Source: Clostridiales bacterium Firm_08
Lineage (GTDB): Bacteria; Bacillota; Clostridia; Oscillospirales; QAKW01
Direction: 5' to 3'
Assembly (NCBI GenBank): GCA_001604045.1
Contig: LVAN01000013.1
Coordinates: forward strand, 1 to 64,000
DNA: 64,000 bases
Shown here: positions 19,385-29,500 of the stretch, piece by piece
Layout: every line of letters begins with the position of its first letter
How positions within the stretch are numbered: position 1 is the first letter of the stretch
The notes under the pieces: generated by a model
Databases searched by the model: none
What the model was told of the DNA's origin: nothing
Seen by the model: the letters and a program-made list of their open reading frames with translations, nothing else
Made by a program: the position numbers and the translations under genes

Positions 19385-19930
19385 ATGGATCTTATGACAA
19401 AAGCGAAATACCGCGCGATCTCCGCGAAGCCATACCAAAAAAGGAAAGATGACGCGGAGATCTTTTCGGGCGTCGCCTCCCTAAGGGAATTCCGGCGAGC
19501 CGAAAGTATATTCTGCTACGTTTCGGTGCCGGGGGAAACGGACACCCGCGCCCTGATCGCGCACGCGCTGACGGCGGGCAAGACGGTCAGCGTGCCGCTG
19601 ACCCTGCCGGGCGGGGAGATGATCCCCAAGGTCATCCGCTCTTTTTCCGAACTTCGTCCCGGGCGGTTCGGTCTGCCGGAACCCGGCGCCGCCGCGCCGG
19701 AGCCGGAGAGGATCGACCTTGCGATCGTTCCCTGTCTTTGCGCCGACCGCGCGGGGTACCGCGTCGGCCGCGGCGGGGGATATTACGACCGCTTTTTGGC
19801 GGATTTCAAAGGCAAAAGCGTTTTGCTCTGTCCGTCGTCACAACTATATGACAAAGTTCCGCGCGAGCCGCACGACAAGCGGTGCGGCATCGTCGTGACG
19901 GAGACGGAGATCATACGAATAAAAAAATGA
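19385..19930 (+). CDS. 5-formyltetrahydrofolate cyclo-ligase
   Basis: YRVGRGGGYYDRFL motif; FCYVSVPGETDTRALI. Confidence 0.92.
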   Translation: MDLMTKAKYRAISAKPYQKRKDDAEIFSGVASLREFRRAESIFCYVSVPGETDTRALIAHALTAGKTVSVPLTLPGGEMIPKVIRSFSELRPGRFGLPEPGAAAPEPERIDLAIVPCLCADRAGYRVGRGGGYYDRFLADFKGKSVLLCPSSQLYDKVPREPHDKRCGIVVTETEIIRIKK

Positions 19931-19958
19931 GGAAGGCAGCACGCCTTCCTCATTGTCC
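19926..19958. terminator. Intrinsic terminator
   Basis: TGAGGAAGGC-agcac-GCCTTCCTCA. Confidence 0.75.
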
Positions 19959-19980
19959 TTTTTATCGTACTTTTATTGCT

Positions 19981-20664
19981 TTATAATAGAAACGCTTTGA
20001 GAACCGTCAGCGACCGTTCGGCGGCGATGTGCAGGAACGCGCCATAGTCCATCGCGCCGCCCTCGCCGTCGCTGATGGCGCGCAGTACCGCGCAGGGCAC
20101 ACCGTTCGCGCGGCAGACCTGCGCGACGGCGGCGCCTTCCATCTCACACGCGATCGCGCCGAACAGCGAGACGATCTCGCTCTTGACCGCCGGGTCGGCA
20201 ACGAACTGGTCGCCCGAGGCGATGACGCCGGTCTTTGTCGGAACGCCGTTTTCCGCCGCCGCGGAAAGCAGGCCGTCCCGCAGGGCGGGGTCGGTCTCAA
20301 ATTCCACGGTGTCCGCGCCGCTGATCCATCCCCGCGGCTCGCCGAGGGGCGTTGTGTCCATATCGTGCTGGACGAGAGCGGTCGCCACGACGATATCGGC
20401 GACTTTCAGCTCTTTTGAAAGCCCGCCCGCGACGCCGGAATTGATGACGCCGTCGGGATGATAGCCGAGGATCATCGCCTCGGCGCACATCGCGGCGTTT
20501 ACCTTGCCGATGCCGCAGGTCGCGACGACGATATCGTTTTTCCCGAGTTTCCCCGTCACAAAGGTCATACCGCTGATCTTTTGTTCCCGCTTTTCCGTCA
20601 TGGCGGACAGAAGTCCGTCTGTTTCCGCGCGCATCGCGCCGATGATGCCGATCATTTTTACCAT
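19981..20664 (-). CDS. mtnN: 5'-methylthioadenosine/S-adenosylhomocysteine nucleosidase
   Basis: IGIIGAMRAE, GIGKVNAA, NSGVAGGL, EMEGAAVAQVC, RAISDG. Confidence 0.93.
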   Translation of the reverse strand: MVKMIGIIGAMRAETDGLLSAMTEKREQKISGMTFVTGKLGKNDIVVATCGIGKVNAAMCAEAMILGYHPDGVINSGVAGGLSKELKVADIVVATALVQHDMDTTPLGEPRGWISGADTVEFETDPALRDGLLSAAAENGVPTKTGVIASGDQFVADPAVKSEIVSLFGAIACEMEGAAVAQVCRANGVPCAVLRAISDGEGGAMDYGAFLHIAAERSLTVLKAFLL

Positions 20665-20719
20665 TCCTTTTTTCAGTTTTATATCAGTATATCACTTTAA
20701 ATTTCTACCGTCAACTGTA

Positions 20720-20748
20720 TTGCTTTTTAAAAGGATGAATGTTATAAT
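20720..20748 (+). promoter_or_regulatory. Putative recA promoter
   Basis: TTGCTT-17-TATAAT. Confidence 0.65.
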
Positions 20749-20777
20749 AAACTATATATGATATGGAGGATATCAAC

Positions 20778-21881
20778 ATGGCAGACAAGAAAAAAGCATT
20801 AGAGACCGCTTTGCAGCAGATCGAAAAAGAATTCGGCAAAGGCGCGATCATGAAAATGGGGGAGAACAAGGGCATGAACGTCGACTCCATCCCCACCGGC
20901 TGTATCGCGCTGGATATGGCGCTGGGCATCGGTGGCGTGCCGCGGGGCAGGATCGTGGAGATCTTCGGGCCGGAGTCCTCCGGTAAGACCACCGTGGCGC
21001 TGCATATCGTCGCCGAGGCGCAGAAGCAGGGCGGAGAGGTCGCCTATATAGACGCGGAGCACGCGCTGGATCCGGTCTATGCCGAGGCGCTCGGCGTGGA
21101 CGTGGACAACCTGCTCGTCTCTCAGCCGGACACGGCGGAGCAGGGACTGGAGATCGCGGAAACGCTGATCCGCAGCGGCGCCCTGGACGTGCTGGTCATC
21201 GACTCGGTCGCCGCGCTCGTTCCCAAGGCGGAGATCGAGGGCGATATGGGCGACAGCCACGTGGGACTGCAGGCGCGGCTGATGAGCCAGGCGATGCGGA
21301 AACTTTCCGGCGCGCTTGCCAAAACCAACTGCGTGGGCATCTTTATCAATCAGCTTCGGGAAAAGGTCGGCATCGTGTTCGGCAACCCGGAGGTCACGCC
21401 GGGCGGCAGGGCGCTGAAATTCTTTTCCTCGGTCCGTCTGGACGTTCGCAGAGGCGAGCCCATCAAGGTGGGAAGCAACAACGTGGGATTTGTCACCAAG
21501 TGTAAGGTCGTCAAAAACAAGGTGGCGCCCCCCTTCAAGGTCGCGCTGTTCGACATTATGTTCGGCGAGGGCATCTCTCACGAGGGAGAACTGGTCGATC
21601 TCGGGACGGAGCTCGGCATCCTCAAAAAGAGCGGCGCGTGGTATTCCTATGAAAACGACCGCATCGGACAGGGCAAGGAGAACACCAAGAAGTTTTTGAA
21701 GGATCATCCGGATATCGCCGCCGAGATCGACAGCAAGATCCGCGAGAACCAGAAAGGGCTGGAAACGGTGATCAGCGGCAAAGCCGTCAAAACCTCCAAA
21801 AAGGACGCGGCGGATGAGGCCGCGCCGGAGGAAAGCAAACCTGTGGTCAACCTGGACGTGACCGCCGACGATTTTGAGTGA
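20778..21881 (+). CDS. recA: Recombinase A
   Basis: [51 protein letters not shown]. Confidence 0.97.
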   Translation: MADKKKALETALQQIEKEFGKGAIMKMGENKGMNVDSIPTGCIALDMALGIGGVPRGRIVEIFGPESSGKTTVALHIVAEAQKQGGEVAYIDAEHALDPVYAEALGVDVDNLLVSQPDTAEQGLEIAETLIRSGALDVLVIDSVAALVPKAEIEGDMGDSHVGLQARLMSQAMRKLSGALAKTNCVGIFINQLREKVGIVFGNPEVTPGGRALKFFSSVRLDVRRGEPIKVGSNNVGFVTKCKVVKNKVAPPFKVALFDIMFGEGISHEGELVDLGTELGILKKSGAWYSYENDRIGQGKENTKKFLKDHPDIAAEIDSKIRENQKGLETVISGKAVKTSKKDAADEAAPEESKPVVNLDVTADDFE

Positions 21882-22492
21882 TGCGCATCACCGCGATCAC
21901 GCCGTCGGATGAAAACGGCAGGCGGCAGATCTTTACGGACGGGGAGCCCTTCGTCTCGATGACCGCCGACCTTGTGATGGCGCTGGATATCCACGTCGGC
22001 GACGAGCTGGACGACCGGCGGCTGGAGGAGATCACCGTACGGGTGGAGAGCGCCGCGGCGCTGCAAAAGGCGTATACCTTTTTATCCTATAACGCGCTCA
22101 GCCGCAAGGCGCTGTTTGACAAACTGATCCGCGCGGGATACGGCGAGGCGGCGTGCGAGGCGGCGCTTGAACGGCTGGAGCAGGTCGGGATGGTGGACGA
22201 CGCGGCGCTGTGCGCGAGGCTCGTCGACGTGATGCGCCATACCAAGAGATGGGGGCATCGAAAAGTCCGGTTCGAACTCCGGCGGCGCGGCATTCCGGAG
22301 GAAACCGTCCGCGAGGCGCTGGACGACGGGTTCGACGATACCGAAAACGCGGTCTGTCAGATCCGAAAGAAATACGCGGGAGGGGATCTCTCCGATCCCA
22401 AAACAAGGGCAAAGATCGCGGCGGGGCTGAACCGCCTCGGTTTTGACTATGACACCGTCCGCGCGGCAATTACAGTGGAGAATTTTGAATGA
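21878..22492 (+). CDS. recX: Regulatory protein RecX
   Basis: Three-helix repeats [46 protein letters not shown]; overlaps recA stop. Confidence 0.88.
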   Translation: MMRITAITPSDENGRRQIFTDGEPFVSMTADLVMALDIHVGDELDDRRLEEITVRVESAAALQKAYTFLSYNALSRKALFDKLIRAGYGEAACEAALERLEQVGMVDDAALCARLVDVMRHTKRWGHRKVRFELRRRGIPEETVREALDDGFDDTENAVCQIRKKYAGGDLSDPKTRAKIAAGLNRLGFDYDTVRAAITVENFE

Positions 22493-23808
22493 AAGTCGGT
22501 TTTATCGGGCTCGGATGCGAGAAAAACGTCGTCAACACCGAGCAGATGATCTTTAAGGCGCGCGCCGCCGGTCATACCATCGTCGATCAGGCGGAGGGCG
22601 CGGACGCGGTGGTCATCAACACCTGCGGATTTATCGAGCCAGCGAAAAAAGAGGCGATCGACACCATTATGGAGATCGCCGAGCTTAAAAAAGAGGGCAA
22701 GGTCGGGAAGATCGTTGTCGCCGGGTGCCTTGTGCAGCGGTACAAGGACAGCATCGCCGATGAGATCTATGAGGCGGACGCCTTTGTGGACGTCGGGTCT
22801 TTTGACGATATCGCGGACGTCCTTGCGGACCTTGAAAACAAAGAGACCGTGACGCGGTTTGCCGATCCCGACGCGTCTTCCGTCGAGGGGGAACGCGTCC
22901 GCACCACACAGCGGCAGACCGCATATCTTAAAATAGCGGAGGGATGCAGCAACCGCTGCGCCTACTGCGCCATTCCCGCCATCCGGGGCAGATACCGCTC
23001 CCGCGAGATGGGAAGCATCCTTGCCGAGGCGCGCGAGATGGCGCGGGAGGGCGTGAAAGAGATCATCCTCATCGCGCAGGACACCACCAATTACGGCGTT
23101 GACCTGTACGGAAAGCGGCGGCTCTGCGATCTGTTGCGGGAGATCGCCGCGATCGACGGCGTGCGCTGGATCCGGATGCTGTATCTGTACGCCGACAAGA
23201 TCACGCCGGAACTGCTTGAGCTGATGGCGTCGGAGGAAAAGATCCTGCCCTATGTCGAGATGGCGGTACAGCATTCCGAGGACAAGATCCTGAAGGCAAT
23301 GCGCCGTCCCGGCGGCAGGCAAAGTCTTTTGCAAACGCTTTCGGACATCCGCGCCGCCCTGCCGGACGCCGTCATCCGCACCACGCTGATCGCGGGGTTT
23401 CCCGGAGAGACGGAAAAGGAGTTCGAGGGGCTTTGTGAGTTCGTAAGGCAGGCGCGGTTTGACAGACTGGGCGTGTTCCCCTATTCCAGAGAGGAGGGGA
23501 CGCCCGCCTATGATATGCCGGGGCAGGTCCCGGAGGAGGAAAAACTGCGGCGCGCCGAGGTGCTGGAGGACATCCAGTCGGACATCGCCCTGCAAAAACT
23601 TTCCGCCCGCGTCGGACAAACACTGACCGTTTTGACGGAAGGCTTTGACCGTTACGCGGAGTGCTGGTACGGCAGGAGTTACGGCGAGGCGCCGGACATC
23701 GACGGTAAGATCTTTTTTACCGCCGGAGGGCACGTGAAAAGCGGGGATTTCGTGAAAGTGCGGATCACCGATATACTTGATTTTGATCTTTTAGGGGAGG
23801 AAGCGTAA
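22489..23808 (+). CDS. rimO: Ribosomal protein S12 methylthiotransferase
   Basis: VGFIGLGCEKNVVNTEQM, radical-SAM CSNRCAYCAIPAIRGRYRSR, TRAM domain. Confidence 0.95.
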   Translation: MKVGFIGLGCEKNVVNTEQMIFKARAAGHTIVDQAEGADAVVINTCGFIEPAKKEAIDTIMEIAELKKEGKVGKIVVAGCLVQRYKDSIADEIYEADAFVDVGSFDDIADVLADLENKETVTRFADPDASSVEGERVRTTQRQTAYLKIAEGCSNRCAYCAIPAIRGRYRSREMGSILAEAREMAREGVKEIILIAQDTTNYGVDLYGKRRLCDLLREIAAIDGVRWIRMLYLYADKITPELLELMASEEKILPYVEMAVQHSEDKILKAMRRPGGRQSLLQTLSDIRAALPDAVIRTTLIAGFPGETEKEFEGLCEFVRQARFDRLGVFPYSREEGTPAYDMPGQVPEEEKLRRAEVLEDIQSDIALQKLSARVGQTLTVLTEGFDRYAECWYGRSYGEAPDIDGKIFFTAGGHVKSGDFVKVRITDILDFDLLGEEA

Positions 23809-24384
23809 ATGAATTTACCCAACAAACTGACGGTGGCGAGGATGATCGCCACCCCCATCTTTATGGCGACGCTGGTGTTCAGATTTCCCGGGCACTATCT
23901 CGTCTCGCTCGTTCTGTTTATCGCCGCGTCGCTGACAGACCTCGCGGACGGCAAGATCGCGCGCAGCCGGGGGCTGGTGACGGATTTCGGGAAATTTATG
24001 GATCCGCTCGCCGATAAGATGCTGACGACCGCCGCCTTTCTCGGTTTTCTGTTGAAAGGCATCGGCTGGCAGATCGTGTGGGTCACCTTTATCGTGCTGT
24101 TCCGGGAGTTTATGGTGTCTTCCATCCGTCTGGTGATGGTCAGCGGGCAGGGTAAGGTCGTTGCCGCCAATATGTGGGGCAAGAGCAAGACCGTTGTGCA
24201 GATGGCGGGCATCATTCTGGCGCTTGCCTGTTACTCTTTGATCGAGGACTTCGGCATCACGGCGATCGGGACGGTCAGCGACATCGCGATCAGCGTCGTT
24301 TTGTGGGCGGGCGCTGTGCTGTGCGTCATCTCGGGCGGCATTTATCTGTGGGACGCGAAAGACGCGATCAACCCGTCAAAGTAG
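23809..24384 (+). CDS. pgsA: CDP-diacylglycerol-glycerol-3-phosphate 3-phosphatidyltransferase
   Basis: NLPNKLTVARM, DLADGKIARSRGLVTDFGKFMDPLADK motif. Confidence 0.93.
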   Translation: MNLPNKLTVARMIATPIFMATLVFRFPGHYLVSLVLFIAASLTDLADGKIARSRGLVTDFGKFMDPLADKMLTTAAFLGFLLKGIGWQIVWVTFIVLFREFMVSSIRLVMVSGQGKVVAANMWGKSKTVVQMAGIILALACYSLIEDFGITAIGTVSDIAISVVLWAGAVLCVISGGIYLWDAKDAINPSK

Positions 24385-24411
24385 ACCCGTCTGCTTCATA
24401 AGGAGCGTACT

Positions 24412-25050
24412 ATGTTTCGAAAACTCAAAAACGATCTGCGCGTCGTACGGGAAAACGATCCCGCCGCTCGCGGTAACGCGGAGATCTTTTTTCTCTATAA
24501 CGGCTTCAAGGCCGTGCGGAAATACCGCAAAGCGCACTGGTTTTACCGCCGCCGGATGTATTTTATCGCCCGGTGGATCTCTCAGCGCGCCAAATTCAGG
24601 ACGGGTATCGAGATCCACCCCGCCGCGACGCTCGGTGAAGGGCTGTTCATCGATCACGGTACCGGTGTCGTGATCGGAGAGACGACGGTGATCGGTAAAA
24701 ACTGCGTTATTTACCAGGGCGTGACGCTGGGCGGCACCGGCAAGGAGACCGGCAAACGCCATCCCACCCTCGGCGACAACGTGATGGTCGGCGCGGGCGC
24801 CAAGGTGCTGGGTCCCATCAACGTCGGCAATAACGTCAAGATCGCGGCGGGCGCCGTCGTGCTGAACGATATTCCCGACAACGCCACCGCCGTCGGCGTG
24901 CCCGCGCGCGTCGTGCGGCTGGAGGGCAAAAGGGTGACGCAGGATCTCGATCAGATCCATTTCGCCGATCCCGTCAGTCAGGCGATCTGTAAACTGCAGA
25001 TAGAGATCGATCATTTGCAAAAAAGAATCGGGGAGTTAGAGGAAAAATGA
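24412..25050 (+). CDS. cysE: Serine O-acetyltransferase
   Basis: GIEIHPAATLGEGLFIDHGTGVVIGETTVIGKNCVIYQGVTLGGTGK hexapeptide repeats. Confidence 0.93.
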   Translation: MFRKLKNDLRVVRENDPAARGNAEIFFLYNGFKAVRKYRKAHWFYRRRMYFIARWISQRAKFRTGIEIHPAATLGEGLFIDHGTGVVIGETTVIGKNCVIYQGVTLGGTGKETGKRHPTLGDNVMVGAGAKVLGPINVGNNVKIAAGAVVLNDIPDNATAVGVPARVVRLEGKRVTQDLDQIHFADPVSQAICKLQIEIDHLQKRIGELEEK

Positions 25051-26441
25051 AACTTTTCAATACACTGACGCGGCAAAAAGAGGAATTCAAGGAACTCAAG
25101 GACGGCACGGTCACCATCTATTCCTGCGGGCCGACGGTCTATAATCTGTTCCATATCGGCAACGCGCGGCCCTTCATCACCTTCGATCTGCTGCGCCGAT
25201 ACTTCGAATACCGCGGGAAAAAAGTGAGGTTCGTGCAGAATTTTACCGACATCGACGATAAGATGATCCGTCGGGCCAACGAGGAAGGCGTCACCGTAAA
25301 GGATCTCGGCGACCGTTACATAGAGGAATATTTCACCGACGCCGAGGGGCTCGGCGTCAAAAAGGCGACCGTCCATCCCCGCGCGACGGAATGCATCGGG
25401 GACATCATCAAACTGGTGGAAACGCTGGTGGAAAAGGGATACGCCTACGAGGTGGACGGCGACGTCTACTTCCGCACCAAAAAATTCCCCGGCTACGGCA
25501 AACTGTCCCACCATCCGCTGGATGAACTGGAAAGCGGCGCCCGCGTCGACGTGGATGACCGCAAAGAGGACGCGATGGATTTCGCGCTCTGGAAGGCGCA
25601 AAAGCCGGGCGAACCCGCCTGGCAGTCCCCCTGGGGCATGGGCCGCCCCGGCTGGCATATCGAATGTTCCGCGATGGCGAACAAATATCTCGGCAAGACC
25701 GTCGACATCCACTGCGGCGGCGTCGATCTGATATTCCCCCATCACGAAAACGAGATCGCGCAGAGCGAAAGCGCCAACGGCGTCGAGTTCGCGTGTTATT
25801 GGATGCATAACGGCCATATCAACGTGGACAACCGCAAGATGAGCAAATCGCTCGGCAATTTTTTCACCGTCCGCGACGCGGCGGAGAAATACGGGTATGA
25901 GACCATCCGTTTCTTTATGCTGTCCTCTCATTACCGCAGTCCCATCAACTATTCGGCGGACGCGCTGGACGCCGCCGCCGCGGGACTTGAGAGGCTGTAT
26001 ACCGCGCGGGATAATCTGCGCTTTGAGATCAAAAACGCGAAAGCGCAAAAACCGCTGCCCGGCGAGGATGCCGCCGACTTTGACAAATACCGGGATCTGT
26101 TCTGCGAAAAAATGGACGACGACCTCAACACCGCCGACGCGATCAGCGTGCTGTTCGATATGGCGCGGCAGATCAACACCGCGCTGACAGAGGAGCATTC
26201 CGCCGCGTATCTGACGGCGGCGCTGACCGTCTTTGAGGAACTTGCCGGCGTGCTGGGCATCCTCGGCGAGGAAAAACAGGCGGACGTTCCCGACGACGTC
26301 AAAGCGCTGGTCGAACAGCGAGCCGCCGCCCGCGCCGCGAAGGACTGGGCAAAGGCGGACGAGATCCGCGCGAAACTCGCCGCGATGGGCGTGATCGTTG
26401 AGGACACCAAAGACGGCGCCAAGATATTGATGAAAAAATAG
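25047..26441 (+). CDS. cysS: Cysteinyl-tRNA synthetase
   Basis: YSCGPTVYNLFHIGNARPF, GWHIECSAM, KMSKSLGN. Confidence 0.97.
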   Translation: MKLFNTLTRQKEEFKELKDGTVTIYSCGPTVYNLFHIGNARPFITFDLLRRYFEYRGKKVRFVQNFTDIDDKMIRRANEEGVTVKDLGDRYIEEYFTDAEGLGVKKATVHPRATECIGDIIKLVETLVEKGYAYEVDGDVYFRTKKFPGYGKLSHHPLDELESGARVDVDDRKEDAMDFALWKAQKPGEPAWQSPWGMGRPGWHIECSAMANKYLGKTVDIHCGGVDLIFPHHENEIAQSESANGVEFACYWMHNGHINVDNRKMSKSLGNFFTVRDAAEKYGYETIRFFMLSSHYRSPINYSADALDAAAAGLERLYTARDNLRFEIKNAKAQKPLPGEDAADFDKYRDLFCEKMDDDLNTADAISVLFDMARQINTALTEEHSAAYLTAALTVFEELAGVLGILGEEKQADVPDDVKALVEQRAAARAAKDWAKADEIRAKLAAMGVIVEDTKDGAKILMKK

Positions 26442-26453
26442 ATCCGAATACCA

Positions 26454-26490
26454 AAACCCCCTGCTGTTTAAAACCGGCAGGGGTTTTTTA
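26454..26490 (+). terminator. cysS terminator
   Basis: CCCCTGC...GGCAGGGG-TTTTTT. Confidence 0.85.
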
Positions 26491-26507
26491 TATTGGGGGA
26501 AAAAGCG

Positions 26508-26540
26508 GCGCTCCGATCGGATCGATCGGAGCGCCGTGTT
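26508..26540 (-). terminator. Hairpin/terminator downstream of SLH gene
   Basis: GGCGCTCCGATCG-gat-CGATCGGAGCGCC. Confidence 0.65.
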
Positions 26541-26576
26541 TTGTTTGGAGAGATCGCCCGGAAAAGGCGTGCCTCA

Positions 26577-29500
26577 TCATTTGAAGTATTTGTAGAAATA
26601 CATAAAGATGGTGGCGACTTCCGCGCGCGTGGCCTTGCCCTGCGGATTGAAGTATCCGTTCGAGCCCGCGACAAGTTCGGCGCGCTGACAGGTCGTGACC
26701 GCCGATTTGGCCCATTTGGAGATCTTTGCCGCGTCTTTGAAGGTCACCGCTTTGATCCGCGGGTTGAGCGTGATCTTCTCAAATTTGGAGTAAGTGACGA
26801 GGATGGTGCAGATCTGCTCGCGCGTGATCGGATCGTTGGGCATAAACTTGCCGTTCGCGCCGGTAACGATGCCGTTTTCGCTCGCCCATTTGACGGCGCC
26901 GGTGTACCACTGACCGCTCTTGACGTCGGAGAAAGGCGTGGAGACCTTATTGTTGACCTTGACGCCGGAAATGCGGGACAGGACGGCGACGAACATCGCG
27001 CGGGTCATGGTGCCGTTCGGATCCATCTTGCCGTTCGAGCCTTCCAGAAGTCCGTTGGTATAGGCGAAGGTGATGGCGCCGTTTTTGACGTACCAGTCCT
27101 TATTGCCGAGATCGCTGAATATGCTCGTGACGTCCACCGTGACCTTGGGGATGGCGCGGCTGTCCATCAGGATATTGCAGTAGAGGCAGTGTTTTTCCTC
27201 CCGTCCTTCGGCGGAGGTAGTCGCCTTTTTGACGACGGTCCACGCGCCCGCCTTGTGTCCGGTCGGCGCGATCTCCCGCGTGGAGAGCACACCGCCGCAG
27301 AGTTTACAGAGACGCTGTTCCTCGCCCGCCTCGGTGCATTTCGCCGCTTTTTTGGTCGTCCAGGCGCCGGGCTGATGCGCGAGTTTCGCGATCGGTTCGG
27401 TGTAAACGTCGCCGCAAAGCGCGCAGGTATAGGTCGTCGTGCCTTCCGCGGTGCAGGTCGCCGCCTGGGTGACCCGGGAGCGGTAGTTGTGACCCGATTC
27501 CGGTATCGTCTCGCTTTGGAGGACCTCCTTGCAGTCGAGACAGCGGATGACCTTTTCACCTTCCGCGGTGCAGGTCGCCGGAATGCTGACGGTCCATGAA
27601 CCGGGCGTGTGACCTTTCGGCTGGGTGGTCCGCTCATCCATTTTTATGCCGCAGACGACGCATTGCCGTTCCTCTTTGCCTTCCGCGGTGCAGGTCGCCG
27701 CCAGGACGGTCCTCCACTCGCCGGGGATGTGGTCGGCTTTCGGCGTCACGGTGCCGCTGAGCAGTTCGCCGCAGATCGAGCAGAGCGTGCCGTCATACCC
27801 CTCCTGCTGGCAGGTGGCGGTCGTGTGGACCAGTTCGGTCCTGCTGTGGGCGCAGTTTTTGGTAGAGAGATCGGCGGAGGTGTAGGTATACTCGGAATAG
27901 GAGACGGGATGGGTGCCTGTGTACTGCGTCACCGTGTCGTTGACCGTGGCGCCGACCACCGCGCCGCTCTTTTCAAAGTAGTTGCCGCTGATCGAAACGT
28001 TGCTGTGCGCCGCGGCGCCGGTCGCTGTCGTGCTGAACAGATAGGGCAGATCCGCCTCTGTGCTGATCAGTCTGTTTTTGAGGAAGGTGTAGTTGTCGCC
28101 GAGTTCCTTGTCGTACGCCGTGTTGGAGCCGACGCCGTATACGAACGCCGCCGCGGCGGTGCTCGTCGAGCCGTCGCCCTCATAGATGAGGTTTTCGGAG
28201 ACGTTCAGGGTGAAATTATCGGTGTCGCTGTTGAGATACAGCACGCCGTTCGTCGCGCCGCCCTTGCCGGCGGAATTTCTGAACACGTTGCCGGTGAAAC
28301 TGACGGCGACGTTTTGGTAAGAGGCGATGCTCTTGCAGTAGTTGACGGTCAGCGCGAGCGTGATCATATTGCCCGCCGCGACAGCGTCAAAGAAGGAGTC
28401 TTTCACGGTGTACGCCGCCGTATGGTCGGTCTTGCCGTCCACAACGCCGGGCACACGGTGGTAGTCTATCTGATTGGTGCCGCTGAAATAACTGTTCTCG
28501 ACGGTCACGTCGTCGACGGCTGTCGCCATCACGCGGCGGGAGTTGCCGTAGGCGCGCAGGTTTTTCACCAGCAGCGTTCCGGTGATGGAACGGCTCTGCA
28601 CGTTGGTGTTTTCACCGACGTTGATCGCGTCGCCGGCGGTGATGGCGGTGATGACGCTGTTGCTCACCGTCACGTTCAGCGGGGCATCGTTCGCGGTGCG
28701 GTTGGTGCGCACACTGCCGCTGCCGGTAAAGGTCACGCCGTCGATCTCGAACGAGGCGCAGCGATCCCGCAGGATCCAGTCGCCGGTGATGACGGCTTCC
28801 TCGCCTGTGACGGAGCGATCGGGGGAGAGCGTCCAGGCGTCCTGCTCGGCAGGACCCTTGACGTTGGGATCGATGCCTGCTTTGGCGCCGATGACCTTTA
28901 GGCTTTTGGTGATGTTATAGTCGCCGCGGTAGGTCCCCGCCGAAAGGATCAGCGTTCCGCCGTCGTTCAGCGTGTCCATCGCCTCGTCCACGTCGGTGAA
29001 CAGATCGTATCCTTTGACGAAGTTGTAGGAAACGCCCTCCACCGTTTTGACCAGCACCCTGCCGGTCGCGGCGTTCACCGCGGCGGCGGAGGTGTCCACC
29101 ATCACGGCGTTTTCCACGGGATACATATTGTCGGGGAAACTGTCGGGCGTACCGCTTGCCGTAAACACGACGCGGTAGAATTTTGAATTGCCGGCGATGG
29201 AACCGGTGATCATCGCGTATACCGTGGCGGTGTCCGTCACGGTGAGGCTTTCAAGATCCTCGCCGCCGAACGTTTCCTCGGACAGCGACAGCGTGCCCTT
29301 CGGCGTTGTCGCCGTGAAGGAAGCGGGCGTGATGACGGTATCCGGCGCGACCCTGGCGTTGATGACATACGGATCCGTCGCCGTACCCGTGCCGCTTGAC
29401 GCGGCGTAAGGATATCCGTTGATGTTGGTGATCTTGCGCGCGGTGTTGTTGACAGTGATCTTTACATAGGAAACGTTCGCGTTGTAACCGTAATGCGTGC

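Noticed and set aside
27135-27860. Regular ~120-bp repeats considered as a CRISPR-like array
   Set aside because: The repeats are in-frame coding repeats of a surface protein, spacing too large and units degenerate; no cas genes nearby.
26493-28901. Plus-strand ORFs of 368 and 430 aa opposite the 1715-aa SLH gene
   Set aside because: Complement of repeat-rich coding sequence; no RBS or domain support.
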